Assembly: GCA_902781455.1 (NCBI GenBank)
Contig: CACZJF010000001.1
Span: 186,001 to 250,000 of the forward strand
DNA length: 64,000 nt
DNA from: an uncultured Lachnospiraceae bacterium
GTDB taxonomy: Bacteria > Bacillota > Clostridia > Lachnospirales > Lachnospiraceae
Direction of reading: 5' to 3'
In this document: in pieces, positions 40,765-50,148 of the stretch
How the letters are laid out: each line of letters opens with the position of its first letter
Position numbering within the stretch: position 1 is the first letter of the stretch
Program-made: the position numbers and the translations under genes
Notes under the pieces: generated by a model
Seen by the model: only the letters and a program-made list of their open reading frames with translations
What the model was told of the DNA's origin: nothing
Databases searched by the model: none

Positions 40765-43700
40765 TCAGGTATCGGCCTTCGCTGAAAGTTTCCCAAGCTT
40801 GCGCAGAATTTTCTCCGGGGTCATCGGCCAGTCCTGCAGCCATATGCCGATCGCGTCATGAATTGCAATACCGATCGCCGGGGCAGCGCCGTTGCAGGCG
40901 ATCTCAGAGATCGACTTGGCGCCGAACGGACCGTCCGCGTCATCGACATCGATCAGTACAGCCTTGAAGTCTTCCGGCTGTTCGTAGATCATGGGCACGC
41001 CGTAGTCTGTCATATTGGCATTCACGCAGTGTCCATCCTTATCCAGAATCATCCCTTCATAGAGCGTATGCCCGATGGACTTGAGCGCCGCGCCGTACAT
41101 CTGGCAAAGCGCCAGTTCCGGATTGATCGGCGTACCGGCATCCTGCAGCGCATAAAACTTCTGGACATCAATCTCGCCTGTTCTCGTATTGACTGCCACC
41201 TGCGCAAAATGCGCACCGTACGGCACAGACGATGCTGCCGTAACAAATGTTCCATGGTAGACCATGGTACCGTGTCCTGTTCCGCTGCATGCCGTGTGTG
41301 AAAGATCCGCATAGCTCAGTGTTTTTCCGGTCTTTCTGGAGTAGACTTCACCTGGCATGCGAAGCTCCAGGTCTTCTTTCTCCTCTTCCATCTGGAAGGC
41401 TGCTTCCTTCAGAACCTCTTCCTTCAGGCCTCTGGCCGCGACAACTGCAGCATTGCCGGAGAAGAAGGTTCCGGATGAAGCATAGGAACCGGTGTCAAAG
41501 ACCGATCCGTCCGTATCACCGGAAAGTACCGTAATATGCTCCATCGGCATACACATGATCTCGCTGACAACCTTCGCACAGATCGTATCCAGGCCGGTAC
41601 CGATGTCCGCGCAGCCGCTGTTCAGGATCACCGTGCCGTCTGTTTCCATCTTGGCGATAGCCTCCGCATGATCCAGGCCGGGAAGACCGGATCCCTGCAT
41701 GATCATCGCGAAGCCTTTTCCGATCCTGACATCAGGATCGCTGCTGGTCTCCTTTACGCCCCAGTGGATCATGTCACAGCCCTGCAGCACGGCTTCTCTC
41801 AAGCCGCAGGAGCCGACCGGAACGACATTTCCTTCGCGGCCTTCGCCCAGGCCCTTCAGGATATCCAGGCGGTATCCGGTCTCTACATGGTTCTTCAGAA
41901 CCATCTCCTTGTAATCGCAGCCGAGCTTCTCCGCCAGTTCTGCCATGACCATCATGATACCGAATGTCCCCTTCGGCGTACCGTATCCCTGATAAGCGCC
42001 TGCAGGAGGTGTGTTGGTATAGTAGACCTTCAGGTCATATGCCATATTGGCACACTTGAAAAGCGGAAGTGTCTTGGAACAGCTGTTCATCGGAACGGTC
42101 AGACAGTGGTTGCCGTAAGGACCGGTGTTGGCACGTACCTCCATGAAGATACCAGTAATGGTGCCATCCTTCTTACCACTCATCTTCACACGGGCACGCA
42201 TCGGATGCCGCGTAGAATTGGCAATAAATTCCTCTTCCCTGGTATTGCGGCAGTAGACAGCCCGGCCGGTGATAAAGGAAGCGTATGCTGTCACATCTTC
42301 AATCAGGATATCCTGTTTGGATCCATAACCGCCTCCGACTCTCGTCTTGACCACATGAATCCGGTTTTCCGGAAGTCCGGTCACCCAGCCGACAATTCTG
42401 CGCACATGGAACGGCACCTGCGTCGATGCGTAGACCGTCAGGCGGTTCCCTTCCATCCGCGCAAAGCACACATGCGGCTCCAGCGGTGTCTGCTGCACCT
42501 GGCTGGTCTGGTAGGTTCTCTCAACGACTGCGTCTGCCTCGGCAAATGCCTTCTCGATGTCTCCGATGCCGCCGGAATTCGATGCTGCAACGTTATGATG
42601 AATATCCGCGCCCAGCGGGAACTGGTAGATCACCTTACCGTCTCTCCAGTCACCGGCATCCTGATTATACTCGTCCAGATCTGCCGGAGCACCGGCACGA
42701 TATTCGACAATGCCGTTGTGTACGCGCGGAGCACCCTCCGCCATCGCCTCTTCTACCGTAAAGACAGCCGGAAGGATCTCATAATCAACCTTGATCAGAT
42801 CTCTTGCCTTCTCGCCGGCTTCTTTGGTTTCCGCAACGATACCGGCAACACGATCACCGACATGCCGTACCTTCCAGTTGAACAGTCTCCTGTCATGAGG
42901 AGAGGGTTCCGGATTGCCCTGTCCGGCCTGCATATAGAAGGTGTCAGGGCAGTTGGCCGCGGTAATGATCTTCACGACACCCGGAACCTTTTCCGCTTCC
43001 GAGGTATCGATGGACTTGATATAGGCGTGCGCGTGCGGCGAGCGGAGCATGACAAGGCAGCAGGCATCCTGGGAAACATAATCTTCTACAAACACCTTCT
43101 CACCGCGTACAAGCTGCGGTCCGTCCACCTTCCCGGCAGGTTTGCCGACAATCCGAAGATGCGGGCGGAATGACGGAGCCGCCTCGGTGGAAGATGAACC
43201 GTTTTCGATCATCTCCTTTGCCAGCTGAACGGCGAGGTAATAATGCTCATATCCTGCGTCACGGATAAAGATACCGGACATGGCATCCCGGATCTGATCC
43301 CGTGTCGGTGACGGGTGCTGCACCAGCAGCCAGGTCAGCATCAATGCAGCGGCAGGCGCATTGTACGCACTCTGTACCAGGCCGGCATCGATCATCGCCT
43401 GCTGGACAACGGTCAGACAGTCCGGACCGCTCTTCCCGTTCAGCATCAGTGCCTGTTCCAAAGCTTTTTTCTGCTCCGCGCTGATATCGGTTTTTCCGAA
43501 AAATGACCGTGACAGATCTGCTCCGGACGCAGCCAGAATTCCCAGCTCCCTGAGGCCGTCAGGCGTCACAATATAAGTATCTTCCGCCAGTGCCGCGGGA
43601 ACCAGGTCGGAATACACCGGAACCCCGTCCATCAGAACAGTGTCGCTTCCGCAGAATCCCTCATAATCATCAGAATCACGCACCGCGGAAAACCCATGTT

Positions 43701-43782
43701 CAAAGAGCAAATCCCGCAGGGGCTTCGAAGCACATGTCTCGTAGGTCCGTTCGATCTGATTGACCCATAGTCTGATCTTCAT
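40765..43782 (-). CDS. xdhD: XdhD-type molybdenum hydroxylase with degenerate 2Fe-2S domain
   Basis: 1005 residues. It matches E. coli XdhD from end to end by motif: AVRDSDDYEGFCGSDTVLMDG, GGGYGSKQDILIEDV, CADIGTGLDTI and GPFGAKSISEIACNGAAPA, whose Glu is the catalytic base. The N-terminal ~160 residues have the 2Fe-2S ferredoxin fold pattern, but the cluster cysteines are gone: one Cys remains in the first motif, and the second (normally CGxC...CRC) reads SAYNAPA...IFIRDAGY. The Mo-cofactor domains look complete. XdhD is a proposed (hypo)xanthine oxidase in purine-degrading clusters; the substrate here is inferred. It overlaps ygfM by 4 nt. Confidence 0.9.
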   Translation of the reverse strand: MKIRLWVNQIERTYETCASKPLRDLLFEHGFSAVRDSDDYEGFCGSDTVLMDGVPVYSDLVPAALAEDTYIVTPDGLRELGILAASGADLSRSFFGKTDISAEQKKALEQALMLNGKSGPDCLTVVQQAMIDAGLVQSAYNAPAAALMLTWLLVQHPSPTRDQIRDAMSGIFIRDAGYEHYYLAVQLAKEMIENGSSSTEAAPSFRPHLRIVGKPAGKVDGPQLVRGEKVFVEDYVSQDACCLVMLRSPHAHAYIKSIDTSEAEKVPGVVKIITAANCPDTFYMQAGQGNPEPSPHDRRLFNWKVRHVGDRVAGIVAETKEAGEKARDLIKVDYEILPAVFTVEEAMAEGAPRVHNGIVEYRAGAPADLDEYNQDAGDWRDGKVIYQFPLGADIHHNVAASNSGGIGDIEKAFAEADAVVERTYQTSQVQQTPLEPHVCFARMEGNRLTVYASTQVPFHVRRIVGWVTGLPENRIHVVKTRVGGGYGSKQDILIEDVTAYASFITGRAVYCRNTREEEFIANSTRHPMRARVKMSGKKDGTITGIFMEVRANTGPYGNHCLTVPMNSCSKTLPLFKCANMAYDLKVYYTNTPPAGAYQGYGTPKGTFGIMMVMAELAEKLGCDYKEMVLKNHVETGYRLDILKGLGEGREGNVVPVGSCGLREAVLQGCDMIHWGVKETSSDPDVRIGKGFAMIMQGSGLPGLDHAEAIAKMETDGTVILNSGCADIGTGLDTICAKVVSEIMCMPMEHITVLSGDTDGSVFDTGSYASSGTFFSGNAAVVAARGLKEEVLKEAAFQMEEEKEDLELRMPGEVYSRKTGKTLSYADLSHTACSGTGHGTMVYHGTFVTAASSVPYGAHFAQVAVNTRTGEIDVQKFYALQDAGTPINPELALCQMYGAALKSIGHTLYEGMILDKDGHCVNANMTDYGVPMIYEQPEDFKAVLIDVDDADGPFGAKSISEIACNGAAPAIGIAIHDAIGIWLQDWPMTPEKILRKLGKLSAKADT

Positions 43783-44543
43783 GACTCGGTTCCTCCTTCC
43801 CCGCCCAGTTTTTCATACATGGTATCCAGCGTCGTTTCCGTCAGGTATCTTTTATACTCCTCGGAACCGAACATATCGTCCTGCACACCGGCTTTCTTCC
43901 ACGATATTCCCCAGTTGGTAATATCCGGCAGGAAGATCCCGCTGTTTTTGATCGCCAGGCCGATCCGGTAGGTATCCCCTTCCTTCCCCATGGCGATCGT
44001 CAGACAGGCATGGCTTTCCACCGTATTGGCATAGCGTTTGGCAAGAATCTGAACCTGCTCATCCGGTTTTACCAGAATCCCGGTGATCAGCGCGTCAGAA
44101 TACTTCTCCCTGTCAGCTGCATACTGTCCGATCTCCTCCAGAAGGATTCCTTCCTTCCCCATCAGGCTCAGCTTCGCGCCTGAGGCGATCAACGTCGGAA
44201 CCAGGTAGGAATCGCTTCTCCAGGAAGCAACATTTCCTCCTATGGTTGCCCGGTTTCTCTTCTGCAGCGAGCCGCAGAACAAAATAGCTTCCTTCAGATA
44301 TGCCGGAACCGCTTCCTCTTCCAGTGCCTGCGTAAATGTGACAAGCGCGCCGATCTGAACCAGTCCGTCCTTTATGGTGACTGTATGCATCTGTTCCTCA
44401 TCCGGTATCACGATATATTTCTTCGCGCAAATGCCGGAATCCTTGTAACAGATTCCGGTTCCCCCGGCAAAAAAGGCAGTCTCACTGTCCTTCAGAGACA
44501 CCGCCTCATCAAACCCGGATACTCTGATCAATTCACCATCCAT
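43779..44543 (-). CDS. ygfM: FAD-binding subunit of molybdenum hydroxylase (YgfM type)
   Basis: 254 residues, like E. coli YgfM and shorter than XdhB. FAD-binding segments are FFAGGTG near residue 25 and ATIGGNVAS near 105. It should pass electrons from the XdhD molybdenum site to an external acceptor. With the XdhD clusters apparently lost, the electron route is unclear. It is the first gene of a two-gene unit, overlapping xdhD by 4 nt. None of the other purine-catabolic genes (ssnA, ygfK, hyuA) is in the window. Confidence 0.85.
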   Translation of the reverse strand: MDGELIRVSGFDEAVSLKDSETAFFAGGTGICYKDSGICAKKYIVIPDEEQMHTVTIKDGLVQIGALVTFTQALEEEAVPAYLKEAILFCGSLQKRNRATIGGNVASWRSDSYLVPTLIASGAKLSLMGKEGILLEEIGQYAADREKYSDALITGILVKPDEQVQILAKRYANTVESHACLTIAMGKEGDTYRIGLAIKNSGIFLPDITNWGISWKKAGVQDDMFGSEEYKRYLTETTLDTMYEKLGGEGGTES

Positions 44544-44779
44544 ATCGTATGGCCCCTTTCTCCTGATTATTCAGAAATCCTGATGATAGAAACTGTTTTT
44601 TTGAAATCTACCGGAACCCCTGTAAACAGCGGCTCTGATTCTTTTCCTCTTTCTTTAAACAGTTTACCACTGTTCTTCCTGTTTTTGTAAAAAACTTTTT
44701 TAAACAACCTATTCGAGAATAGAATGATTTTCATTGGAATTCATGATGAATGCGGTGTTGACTTGTTCAGAACGAAAGC

Positions 44780-44808
44780 TTGTAGAAATGGATTTCGGAT
44801 GTTATAAT
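44780..44808 (+). promoter_or_regulatory. Sigma-A promoter of putP
   Basis: TTGTAG (44780-44785) and TATAAT (44803-44808), 17 bp apart, 75 bp before the ATG. A GCACT/AGTGC stem follows in the leader. The rest of the 340-bp divergent gap (44544-44883) is AT-rich with several TAAACAG repeats and no credible ORF. Confidence 0.75.
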
Positions 44809-44883
44809 CACCTCTGTGCACTTTAATGCTTTAGTGCCACACAGTATTAAACAAGCAGCTTTTATAGTAAGGAGTATTGGAGT

Positions 44884-46446
44884 ATGAATCTTTCAGGTGT
44901 TTCTCTGTTCGGGATTGTCGTAGCCATGGTAGCCTACCTGCTGGGCATGCTGACCATCGGCTTCGTTGCTTCCAGAAAGAATGAAACGGTCGGTGATTTC
45001 TATCTGGGCGGCAGAAAGCTCGGGCCCTTTGTCACCGCCATGAGCGCAGAAGCTTCTGACATGAGCAGCTGGCTGCTGATGGGGCTTCCGGGACTCGCGT
45101 ATCTGTCCGGAATCGCGGAGCCGGTCTGGACGGCGATCGGTCTTGCGGTCGGTACCTATGTGAACTGGCTGATTGTCGCAAAGAGGCTGCGCCGCTATTC
45201 TCTTGCCGCGGATAATGCGATTACGATTCCGCAGTTTTTCTCGAACCGGTTCCGGGACAAAACCAGGATGCTGACACTCGTGTCCGCTCTCATTATTGTA
45301 ATCTTCTTTATTCCGTATACTGCGTCCGGATTCGCCGCGGTCGGAAAACTGTTCGCTTCCCTGTTTGAAGTGAACTATCACCTGGCGATGATCGTCGGCG
45401 CAGTTGTCATCATCGGCTATACGATGACCGGCGGATTCCTCGCCGCAAGCTTCACTGACCTGGTCCAGAGTATCATCATGACTGTGGCGCTCGTAATTGT
45501 CCTGTTCTTCGGCATCAATCAGGCAGGCGGCTGGGACGCTGTCGTTGCCAACGCCAGGTCCCTTGCAGGACAGCTGTCGCTGACGATGAGCCATGTTCCG
45601 GACGAAACGAATCTGTTCGCGGCCGGCAGTACAAGCCCGTATGGATTTCTGACGATCGTTTCTACGCTCGCCTGGGGACTTGGTTACTTTGGCATGCCCC
45701 ATATCCTGCTTCGCTTCATGGCCATCGAAGATGAAAACAAGCTGAAGCTTTCCCGCAGAATCGCGAGTGTCTGGGTCGTCATCGCCATGGGCGTTGCCAT
45801 CGTGATCGGTCTGATCGGCCTTGGCATGTCCAAAGCCGGAGCGATCGGTGAGCTGACTACTTCCGGCGTTTCCGAGACTGTCATTATCAGGATCGCGCAC
45901 AGGCTCAGCACCTTCGGATTCTTCCCGGCGCTGATCGCAGGTCTGATTCTTTCCGGCATCATGGCTTCCACCATGTCAACGGCTGACTCACAGCTCCTTG
46001 CCGCGTCCAGCTCGATCTCGCAGGACATCTTTGTCACCTTCTTCCATGTAAAGCTTGGTGAGAAGGCGCTCATCAAGGTTGCCCGTGCATCCCTGCTGAT
46101 CATTGCGGTGGTCGCGGTGTTCCTTGCCTGGAACCCTGACAGCTCTGTCTTCCGAATCGTGTCATTCGCCTGGGCAGGCTTTGGCGCGGCGTTCGGTCCG
46201 CTGGTCCTGTTCTCTCTGTTCTGGAGAAGAACAAACCGCTACGGAGCGCTTGCAGGCATGATCACCGGCGGTGCCATGATCTTCATCTGGAAGTTCATCG
46301 TTCGTCCGATGGGCGGTGTCCTGGACATCTACGAGCTTCTGCCGGCATTCCTGCTCTCTGCCGCTGCGATCGTTATCGTATCTCTGATCACGCCGGCTCC
46401 GGAGAAGGAAATCACGGACGTTTTTGACAAAGTGTCCGAAAACTGA
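44884..46446 (+). CDS. putP: Sodium:proline symporter family transporter
   Basis: 520 residues with about 13 membrane helices of the sodium:solute symporter family. PutP-like features are SAEASDMSSWLLMGLPG near residue 55 (Na+ and proline site), YTASGFAAVGKLF, and SGIMASTMSTADSQLLAASSSISQDI. Proline is the likely substrate, although related solutes cannot be excluded. RBS AGTAAGGAGTATTGGAGT. It is divergent from ygfM-xdhD and ends at a shared terminator with the tRNA. Confidence 0.9.
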   Translation: MNLSGVSLFGIVVAMVAYLLGMLTIGFVASRKNETVGDFYLGGRKLGPFVTAMSAEASDMSSWLLMGLPGLAYLSGIAEPVWTAIGLAVGTYVNWLIVAKRLRRYSLAADNAITIPQFFSNRFRDKTRMLTLVSALIIVIFFIPYTASGFAAVGKLFASLFEVNYHLAMIVGAVVIIGYTMTGGFLAASFTDLVQSIIMTVALVIVLFFGINQAGGWDAVVANARSLAGQLSLTMSHVPDETNLFAAGSTSPYGFLTIVSTLAWGLGYFGMPHILLRFMAIEDENKLKLSRRIASVWVVIAMGVAIVIGLIGLGMSKAGAIGELTTSGVSETVIIRIAHRLSTFGFFPALIAGLILSGIMASTMSTADSQLLAASSSISQDIFVTFFHVKLGEKALIKVARASLLIIAVVAVFLAWNPDSSVFRIVSFAWAGFGAAFGPLVLFSLFWRRTNRYGALAGMITGGAMIFIWKFIVRPMGGVLDIYELLPAFLLSAAAIVIVSLITPAPEKEITDVFDKVSEN

Positions 46447-46472
46447 CATCTGATATCATTCCATAAAAAAAG

Positions 46473-46510
46473 AAGAACCCGGACGCTTCTAACGTCCAGG
46501 TTCTTTTTTC
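46473..46510. terminator. Bidirectional terminator between putP and tRNA-Pro
   Basis: Stem AAGAACCCGGACG with CGTCCAGGTTCTT around a 7-nt loop, with TTTTTTC after it on plus and TTCTTTTTTT on minus. It can end both putP and the tRNA transcript, whose 3' end lies 2 bp away. Confidence 0.85.
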
Positions 46511-46511
46511 G

Positions 46512-46586
46512 TCGGAGTGGTGAGATTCGAACTCACGGCTTCTTGACCCCCAGTCAAGCGCCCTGACCATGCTGGGCCACACCCCG
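46512..46586 (-). tRNA. tRNA-Pro (anticodon GGG)
   Basis: 75 nt without CCA. The acceptor CGGGGTG pairs with CACTCCG (one G.U), the D arm has GCCC/GGGC, the anticodon stem CTTGA/TCAAG encloses CTGGGGG, giving GGG, and the T arm has GAGTTCGAATCTC. Discriminator A. The CCA end is not encoded. It has its own promoter at 46597-46625. Confidence 0.93.
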
Positions 46587-46596
46587 ATAAATCAGG

Positions 46597-46625
46597 ATTA
46601 TAACAGGTTCATGAATCAAATTCAA
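46597..46625 (-). promoter_or_regulatory. Promoter of tRNA-Pro
   Basis: Minus strand TTGAAT (46625-46620) and TATAAT (46602-46597), 17 bp apart, with the tRNA 5' end 10 bp beyond. The -35 overlaps the last codons of the HD gene. Confidence 0.75.
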
Positions 46626-48601
46626 GTAGTCGTTTTCCGCTTGAGCAGCTTGTGATACGTCTTTTTATAGAAAGCCTCCCGCCGTACCTTCAGAATCAAT
46701 TCCAGTTCTTCATGAATCTCCGGACAGGAAAGGATATCAGCCAGCCATGGCGCATATCTGGTTCCGCTTCCTGCTCTCACCTCATCAATATATTCGTCCA
46801 GCGTCTTCCCGCGGTTATAGCTGCGTCCGATCGAATCTGTTGCAGCATCCATACAATCCGCGACTGTCACAATGTCAACCAGAGGCTCACAGGGAGAATC
46901 CTTCAGCGAAAACGCTTCCGGATAGCCTGCCGAATCGTCATACCACTTATGATGTCCTCTTGCGATATCCACAAAACCCCGGTCCGCCGGAATACGGTCC
47001 AGCATCTTCCTGCCCAGGTCTGCATGATGCCGGATCAGGTCAAACTCAAAGTCAAACAGACGTCTTCCATAGACAAAGATCAGTTCAATCAGTGGAATCT
47101 TGCCGAAGTCATGACACATCGCGGCATCCCGTATGAAGGTGAGAATCTCTTCTTCCCTGCCGCGTACTTCCTGTACATTCTGACAGCCCATGATACCGGT
47201 CAGACGCTCCGGTGCCAGACGGATCACATGGCGGCACAGACACCGGCTGATCTCTCCTACCATCAGCGTATGAACATAGGTTGGCGGATGAAGCGCTCTC
47301 ATCAGGCTCAGGCAGAAACCGCTGAATGTCACACCGGGAACCTCAATGAAATGCGTGAGCAGCATGCTGAGAAATTCAAGCATAAAGGAGAGAGAGCCCG
47401 TTTCAACGGTATACAGTGCTCTCTTCTCGATCACATGATAGAAATGGGTTAATGTCCTGATCTGTTGTTTCGTCAGAGGCTCCGCCGGACCGTTCACGCT
47501 GACATAGTCCGAATCCAGCGTCACATAGCCGGAAGGTCTTTCCAGCGCATAGAGATACTCCAGCGGAATTCCGATAATATAATGCACTTCCTCTGCCGCT
47601 GTGAAATGATTCTCCTCCTCTTCGCATTCCCGGTAAAGAAGAACAAGTTCTTCCAGGTAATGATCCCGGTCCATGTGGCCGCTCAGAAAACGACAGTTCA
47701 TGGTCTCCAGCCTGACCTTAATCCGTGGAGACAGGCATTTATAATAGGCAGGATCACTGTCCCAGGTCTCCAGAAGACGGCCGCAGACACTGTAGATATA
47801 GCGGCGCTGTTCCAGCGTACAGCCTCTGCTGTTGTTATGTTCGCACACAGATCCGGTATATTCCATGATACGGAACAGATGATATCTCCAGTCATAACCG
47901 GGAACCAGCTCACGAATCCGGGGATCATCGACCAGCCGGGCAGATCTCTTGAGGATATCCAGTTCTTTCTGACAGATAATCGGATCTGCCTGGAGTCCTT
48001 CATACAGGCAGGTAACAAAACGGGAGTTTATCAGCACAAGCCTGCGCGTGCTTTCCTGCTCCAGAGAAGCGAGAGCATCCTTGTTATAGAACTCTCTGAT
48101 ATAATGCGCCGCGCGGAAACCGGTTTCTCTGTAGGCGGCAAATGCTTCCGTTCCGAACCCGAGACGTTTGGTCAGATTGATCATGGCATAGCTGGAAGAA
48201 ATGACATAATCAGCCTGCAGCAGCTTCCGTCCTGTGTCATCTCCTCTCATGGCCATCTCAAAAAGACGGGTCGAAATCAGATGGCTGAGCGGAATATCCA
48301 GACTCTCTATACTGCTCACATTCAGCAGTTTCTCTGAAAAACAATTCAGTATGTCCAGATCCTCATCGCAGGGAAGGTCTTCCCCGGCAAGAAGGGGATG
48401 CAGAACACTGGAAAGAATCGCGCGGTTTTCCTTCGCGATCTCCCCGATCCGTATGAAATTCGCGCGCAGCACCTTGCTGTACGCGGTATCCGAATCAAGC
48501 TTCAACGGATCCGGGCGCGAAAGCGCCCGGATCTCAATGGTGTTTCGGATATACAGATCCAACTGTTCTCTCAGCATCTTGAAGCCATTCTCCCTGATCA
48601 T
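46622..48601 (-). CDS. HD-domain phosphohydrolase
   Basis: 659 residues. The C-terminal third holds an HD domain: HTLMVGEI, CHDFGKIPLIE (the HD pair), HHADLGRKML, GHHKWYDDSAGYP and VADCMDAATD, close to the HD-GYP layout but with GHHKWYD in place of HHE(R/K)xDGxGYP. The first ~400 residues are helical with no named domain and may be a sensor. It could cleave a cyclic nucleotide; the substrate is unknown. ATG at 48601 has a weak site; an ATG at residue 9 is an alternative. Confidence 0.75.
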   Translation of the reverse strand: MIRENGFKMLREQLDLYIRNTIEIRALSRPDPLKLDSDTAYSKVLRANFIRIGEIAKENRAILSSVLHPLLAGEDLPCDEDLDILNCFSEKLLNVSSIESLDIPLSHLISTRLFEMAMRGDDTGRKLLQADYVISSSYAMINLTKRLGFGTEAFAAYRETGFRAAHYIREFYNKDALASLEQESTRRLVLINSRFVTCLYEGLQADPIICQKELDILKRSARLVDDPRIRELVPGYDWRYHLFRIMEYTGSVCEHNNSRGCTLEQRRYIYSVCGRLLETWDSDPAYYKCLSPRIKVRLETMNCRFLSGHMDRDHYLEELVLLYRECEEEENHFTAAEEVHYIIGIPLEYLYALERPSGYVTLDSDYVSVNGPAEPLTKQQIRTLTHFYHVIEKRALYTVETGSLSFMLEFLSMLLTHFIEVPGVTFSGFCLSLMRALHPPTYVHTLMVGEISRCLCRHVIRLAPERLTGIMGCQNVQEVRGREEEILTFIRDAAMCHDFGKIPLIELIFVYGRRLFDFEFDLIRHHADLGRKMLDRIPADRGFVDIARGHHKWYDDSAGYPEAFSLKDSPCEPLVDIVTVADCMDAATDSIGRSYNRGKTLDEYIDEVRAGSGTRYAPWLADILSCPEIHEELELILKVRREAFYKKTYHKLLKRKTTT

Positions 48602-48654
48602 GATCCGTTCTTTTCAGTCAGATTGTACTGACATAAGACAGCATCATCAGACGA

Positions 48655-50127
48655 CTACCACTTCCGAATATTGGAAACAGGCTCACTGGTCAGATCTACG
48701 CCAAGCCGATGGAATACATGCCGGTCCACTTCTGTCAGCATGACAGAGGTATGAACCTGACATCCTCTCAGCCTGGGGATCTGCTCCAGGCTCTCCCGCG
48801 CTTTCAGGTCTGAGCGGGCAGCAAGAGAAAGAGCAATCAGTACTTCGTCCGTATGCAGCCTCGGGTTCTTCCCATGCAGAAATCTCACCTTGAGATCCTG
48901 AATCGGAACAATCTCTTCCGGAGAGATCAGCTTCACACCGTGATCCACACCGGCCAGATGCTTCAGCACATTCAGAAGAAGCGCTGCGCTCGCGCCGAGA
49001 AAGTCTGTGGTCTTTGAGGTAATAATGCTGCCGTCCGGAAGCTCTATGGCCGCCGCTGCAACACCCGTTTCTTCCGCTCTTTTCTTTGCGGCAACGGTGA
49101 CTCTTCTGTCGTCTGTCGTGATCTTTGCCTGCTTCATGAGAAGTCGGATCTTATATACTTCCTCTTCACTGGCTTCGTCATTGACTACCTTGCAGACTGT
49201 CTGATAATAACGCCGGATAATCTCCTGACAGGCCGCCTTGCAGACAGCTTCATCGTCCGATATGCACATCCCGGCCATATTCACGCCCATATCCGTCGGG
49301 GATTTGTAGATGCATTCACCGTATATCCCCTCAAACATGGACTGCAGCACAGGAAAGATCTCAATATCCCTGTTGTAATTAACCGTGGTCTCCCCGTAGG
49401 CTTCCAGGTGGAACGGGTCAATCATGTTCACATCGTTCAGGTCGGCCGTAGCCGCCTCATAAGCGAGATTGACCGGATGTTTCAGCGGAATATTCCAGAT
49501 CGGGAAGGTCTCAAACTTCGCGTATCCTGCCTTGATGCCGCGCTTGTTGTCATGGTACAGCTGCGACAGACAGGTTGCCATCTTTCCGGATCCGGGACCG
49601 GGGGCAGTCACAACCACAAGCGGTCTTGTGGTCTCAATATAGTCATTTCTCCCGAACCCTTCTTCGGACAGAATATGTTCCACATTGGAAGGATATCCTT
49701 CAATGATATAGTGAAGATAGACCCTGAATCCTTTCTTTTCCAGTTTTTCGCGGAAAGAAGACGCCGCATCCTGTCCGGTGTAATGGGTGATGACAACAGA
49801 ACTGACATACAGTCCTCTGTCCTGGAACTTGGAAGCAAGCCGGAGCACATCTTCATCATACGGAATTCCGATGTCACCGCGCATCTTGTTCTTGACGATG
49901 TCCTCCGCGCTGATGACAATCACCAGTTCTGACAGATCAGACAGCTGCATCAGCATCTGAAGCTTACTGTCCGGTCTGAATCCCGGCAGTACACGTGATG
50001 CATGCAGATCATCGAACAGCTTCCCGCCGAATTCGAGGTACAGCTTGTCCCCGAACTTGTCAATCCGCTTCCGGATGTGCTCTGACTGAATCTTCAGGTA
50101 TTTATCGTTATCAAAACCGATCTTCAT
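48655..50127 (-). CDS. DUF1846 domain-containing protein
   Basis: 490 residues, full length, starting MKIGFDNDKYLKIQSEHIRKRIDKFGDKLYLEFGGKLFDDLHASRVLPGF, the family hallmark. A nucleotide-binding-like segment VVVTAPGPGSGKMATCLSQLYHDN lies near residue 178, and CISDDEAVCKAACQEIIRRYY near 300. The family is widespread in Bacillota with a solved structure but no firm function. The gene precedes the HD protein by 53 bp and follows the nucleotidyltransferase by 21 bp, so the three may be co-transcribed. Confidence 0.88.
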   Translation of the reverse strand: MKIGFDNDKYLKIQSEHIRKRIDKFGDKLYLEFGGKLFDDLHASRVLPGFRPDSKLQMLMQLSDLSELVIVISAEDIVKNKMRGDIGIPYDEDVLRLASKFQDRGLYVSSVVITHYTGQDAASSFREKLEKKGFRVYLHYIIEGYPSNVEHILSEEGFGRNDYIETTRPLVVVTAPGPGSGKMATCLSQLYHDNKRGIKAGYAKFETFPIWNIPLKHPVNLAYEAATADLNDVNMIDPFHLEAYGETTVNYNRDIEIFPVLQSMFEGIYGECIYKSPTDMGVNMAGMCISDDEAVCKAACQEIIRRYYQTVCKVVNDEASEEEVYKIRLLMKQAKITTDDRRVTVAAKKRAEETGVAAAAIELPDGSIITSKTTDFLGASAALLLNVLKHLAGVDHGVKLISPEEIVPIQDLKVRFLHGKNPRLHTDEVLIALSLAARSDLKARESLEQIPRLRGCQVHTSVMLTEVDRHVFHRLGVDLTSEPVSNIRKW

Positions 50128-50148
50128 AAACTATCATCTCCGGATCAT

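Noticed and set aside
41536-43173. 545-residue plus-strand frame opposite xdhD
   Set aside because: Shadow of a high-GC real gene on the other strand; no ribosome-binding site or domain.
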